From Paenibacillus macerans (GTDB lineage Bacteria; Bacillota; Bacilli; Paenibacillales; Paenibacillaceae), in NCBI RefSeq assembly GCF_023715465.1, contig NZ_JAMBOE010000031.1, positions 1 to 40,018 of the forward strand: a stretch of 40,018 nt of DNA. Direction: 5' to 3'. How positions within the stretch are numbered: the first letter of the stretch is position 1; every line of letters begins with the position of its first letter. A model generated the notes under the pieces. It did no database searches, was not told the origin of the DNA, and saw only the letters and a list, made by a program, of their open reading frames with translations. The translations under genes and the position numbers were made by a program. Of this stretch, positions 38,536-40,018 are shown piece by piece.

Positions 38536-38906
38536 GCTTTTTCCTCCCCTAATACGGCTAATAGAGCGGCTTTACAAATGGCTTCTGGTGCCGTTTTACA
38601 CCTAACCGCGTGCGCTTCGCCGAGTTTACAATGCCATCCCTCTCCATGCGAATTTGATGCGTCTAACCAGTTAAGATTAAAGGTGTTAAGGTCAAATTTA
38701 TTTACTGCTTCCATTGCTGCGTTCATATCTTTGGAGTAGTATGGAATATCAATCCATCGCACAAAACCATCTCTAACTTTGACCATTGCTGGCCCCGGGC
38801 CATGTTTAGGCCATCTATAGCCCTTCATATCGTTCCCCATTACTTCGGTGTGAACGGCTAAGTCTAAGGCTCTTCCTTTCAAGTCTTGTATCTCTTCCCG
38901 TGTCAT
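38532..38906 (-). CDS. Phage ABA-sandwich-type protein
   Basis: 124 aa. ALDLAVHTEVMGND, IPYYSKDMNAAMEAVNKFDL and a C-terminal TAPEAICKAALLAVLGE helix fit the ABA sandwich fold of small phage proteins (BC1872-like). Their role is unknown. Gene overlaps of 4 bp on both sides show tight translational coupling. Confidence 0.65.
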   Translation of the reverse strand: MTREEIQDLKGRALDLAVHTEVMGNDMKGYRWPKHGPGPAMVKVRDGFVRWIDIPYYSKDMNAAMEAVNKFDLNTFNLNWLDASNSHGEGWHCKLGEAHAVRCKTAPEAICKAALLAVLGEEKA

Positions 38907-39088
38907 GCTTCCGCCTCCTCAATAGGTTCGCAATGTTCCTTTGCACATTGACTATCCACATCACATATTGCCTTACCATCCTTTAAAAGGGTTAAGTCAC
39001 CGTGCCACTTTCCCAAGGTTAGTATGTCTCCCGCTTTTGCCGTACCTTCCCAACCTTCTGGTATGTCTTTTATTACTCTGTATTTCAC
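38903..39088 (-). CDS. Small hypothetical protein
   Basis: 61 aa, starting MKYRVIKDIPEGWEGTAKAG. The start looks like a small SH3-like barrel (GDILTLGKWHGDLTLLKDGK), with two Cys near the C-terminus. It overlaps both neighbours by 4 bp. Function unknown. Confidence 0.55.
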   Translation of the reverse strand: MKYRVIKDIPEGWEGTAKAGDILTLGKWHGDLTLLKDGKAICDVDSQCAKEHCEPIEEAEA

Positions 39089-39612
39089 TTTGCTTCTTCC
39101 TCCTCTGGATACAGGGATGCCAAAGCTTCCCTCAACCGATTACAAGCCGTTCTAAAAGCTTCATCGTTGATATCCTCTATTGCCGTCTCTATTACTTCAC
39201 GTAGTTTCTTTTCCCGGGCTTCTGCGCCCCTGTACGCCTTTGTCATGGATGAATGCTTATCTAATAAGGATTCATACTCTCCACGGCTTACGCCGTCATC
39301 TGCAAGCCCTCGGTAAGCTAATTCGGCTATGTCGGCACGTTGTTTCTCTTCTTCAAGTTTGAACTTTTGTTTAAGGGAATGTTCTTCCAAATGTAGATGT
39401 CTGTGTTCAAGATCAGTCAAATCTTCTTGGAGATTATCTGCACGTTCTTTCTCTGCTGCGTATTGCTGGAGCCAGTATTTCAATATCTCTTCTACAGGTT
39501 CCTTCGGAACATCTTGACCATGTGCTTGCGGAATCCATCCGTGAACCAGCGTTTTTGCGTGTTCATACTGTTCTATCAGTTCCATATCCTTTTGCCAGTC
39601 TCTAACCTCCAT
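39085..39612 (-). CDS. Coiled-coil early protein
   Basis: 175 aa from the ATG at 39612 (AAGGAG, 8 nt spacing), starting MEVRDWQKDMELIEQYEHAK. A coiled coil occupies about residues 50-105 (QQYAAEKERADNLQEDLTDL). The C-terminal part (REVIETAIEDINDEAFRTAC) is helical. Similar long-helix proteins are common in early operons; function unknown. Confidence 0.55.
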   Translation of the reverse strand: MEVRDWQKDMELIEQYEHAKTLVHGWIPQAHGQDVPKEPVEEILKYWLQQYAAEKERADNLQEDLTDLEHRHLHLEEHSLKQKFKLEEEKQRADIAELAYRGLADDGVSRGEYESLLDKHSSMTKAYRGAEAREKKLREVIETAIEDINDEAFRTACNRLREALASLYPEEEEAK

Positions 39613-39907
39613 ATATTCCACTCCTTAAATGAGATTCAAGCGCGCTTACATCATCTGCGTAGTCTCTCGCCCGTTCTTTTTCAATTTCCTTGAATGCTTT
39701 CCGTATCATTTTTATGTCTACGCCCATGTCGTACAGATCGCATATGAGATTAAATGAATCATAATCATCTTCTAACGCTTGGTAATCGGCGTGTTTATCA
39801 GGATGTAACTGCCATGTATGCCGTTTTTGTGGTTTGGGAGGTAATTCCGCCGGCTGACTACCATCTGTCGCAAATGGATCGTCCCAGTCTCTAACCTGTT
39901 TAGTCAT
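39602..39907 (-). CDS. Hypothetical early protein
   Basis: 101 aa from the ATG at 39907 (GGAGGT upstream), starting MTKQVRDWDDPFATDGSQPA. A Pro-rich, probably flexible N-terminus leads to a helical region (FNLICDLYDMGVDIKMIRKA, FKEIEKERARDY). Overlaps the upstream gene's stop (ATGACTAA). No family recognised. Confidence 0.55.
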   Translation of the reverse strand: MTKQVRDWDDPFATDGSQPAELPPKPQKRHTWQLHPDKHADYQALEDDYDSFNLICDLYDMGVDIKMIRKAFKEIEKERARDYADDVSALESHLRSGIYGG

Positions 39908-40018
39908 GGGATACCTCCAGATCATCAAAGTACACGTCATACTCCTGACCGTCTTTAAGCACCGATATCATACATAGCCCCATAACCCTTACTTCTCCCA
40001 ACTCGATGTGCTTCACCT
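39900..40018 (-). CDS. Hypothetical early protein, cut by the right edge
   Basis: Only the C-terminal 38 codons are present (VKHIELGEVRVMGLCMISVL then KDGQEYDVYFDDLEV). The beta-strand pattern and its coupling to the next gene support a real gene whose start lies beyond the window. A GTG at 40016 is also possible as the true start, but its ribosome site would be outside. Confidence 0.5.
   Translation of the reverse strand, partial: VKHIELGEVRVMGLCMISVLKDGQEYDVYFDDLEVSHD

Noticed and set aside
1..40018. Window as one complete circular genome
   Set aside because: Joining the right edge to the left edge does not keep the two partial genes in frame, so sequence is missing between them.
1..40018. 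CRISPR arrays, tRNA or rRNA genes, insertion sequences
   Set aside because: No regularly spaced repeats, cloverleaf-like segments or transposase reading frames were seen; no tool search was possible.

Overview
The window looks like most of the genome of a temperate, short-tailed (podovirus-like) phage of a Gram-positive host, probably of the Paenibacillaceae (Paenibacillus or Brevibacillus). Evidence for the host: strong AGGAGG-type ribosome binding sites throughout, a Gram-positive LexA (DinR) box, an LLH-family holin, an ArpU-type late regulator, and copper-amine-oxidase-like stalk domains in two secreted accessory proteins and at the end of the endolysin. Host genus is inferred from protein content only.

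Layout. Almost everything is on the minus strand and is transcribed right to left. At the right edge (about 40.0-33.0 kb) is an early operon of many small genes, with a DnaD-like replication initiator (36.7-37.6 kb), a RusA resolvase and an ArpU-like regulator. A short plus-strand gene for a ribbon-helix-helix protein (33.8 kb) faces the last early genes across a repeat-rich promoter region. At 32.1-32.4 kb is a repeat-rich control region with a promoter followed at once by a terminator. Then come the late genes: small and large terminase (31.2-29.0), portal (28.7-26.8), scaffold (26.1), capsid accessory and major capsid proteins (25.2-23.5), tailspike (22.8), tail adaptor and nozzle-like proteins (20.8-18.7), tail-tip protein (18.5), two large probable ejection proteins (16.8-10.3), and endolysin plus holin (10.2-8.6). 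No tape measure, tail tube or sheath gene is visible.

Between 8.5 and 4.1 kb most genes are on the plus strand: a large serine integrase with a symmetric 48-bp site just after its stop codon (probable attP), an AT-rich accessory block (LytTR-like regulator on the minus strand, membrane protein, secreted stalk-domain protein), an SOS-box-linked HTH gene and the repressor. Left of the repressor, minus-strand early genes resume: Cro-like protein, BRO/KilAC antirepressor, small genes, Rad52-type annealing protein, SSB and an HNH protein, running off the left edge. The uninterrupted attP-like site and the early genes at both edges suggest a circular or circularly permuted phage genome opened within its early region, not an integrated prophage. 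The two edge fragments do not join in frame, so some sequence is missing.

Most notable point: the 539-aa virion protein gene ends in the heptamer GGGAAAC directly before its TGA stop. A perfect 7-bp GC-rich hairpin follows 6 nt later. The -1 frame opens into a lytic transglycosylase domain that lacks any usable start codon of its own. This is a textbook layout for programmed -1 ribosomal frameshifting that would put a peptidoglycan hydrolase on a minority of copies of a virion protein. Other points of interest are a 27-aa holin-like toxin gene encoded antisense inside the late operon, an endolysin with a second, membrane-anchored start, and an operator placed exactly between the -35 and -10 boxes of the lytic promoter.
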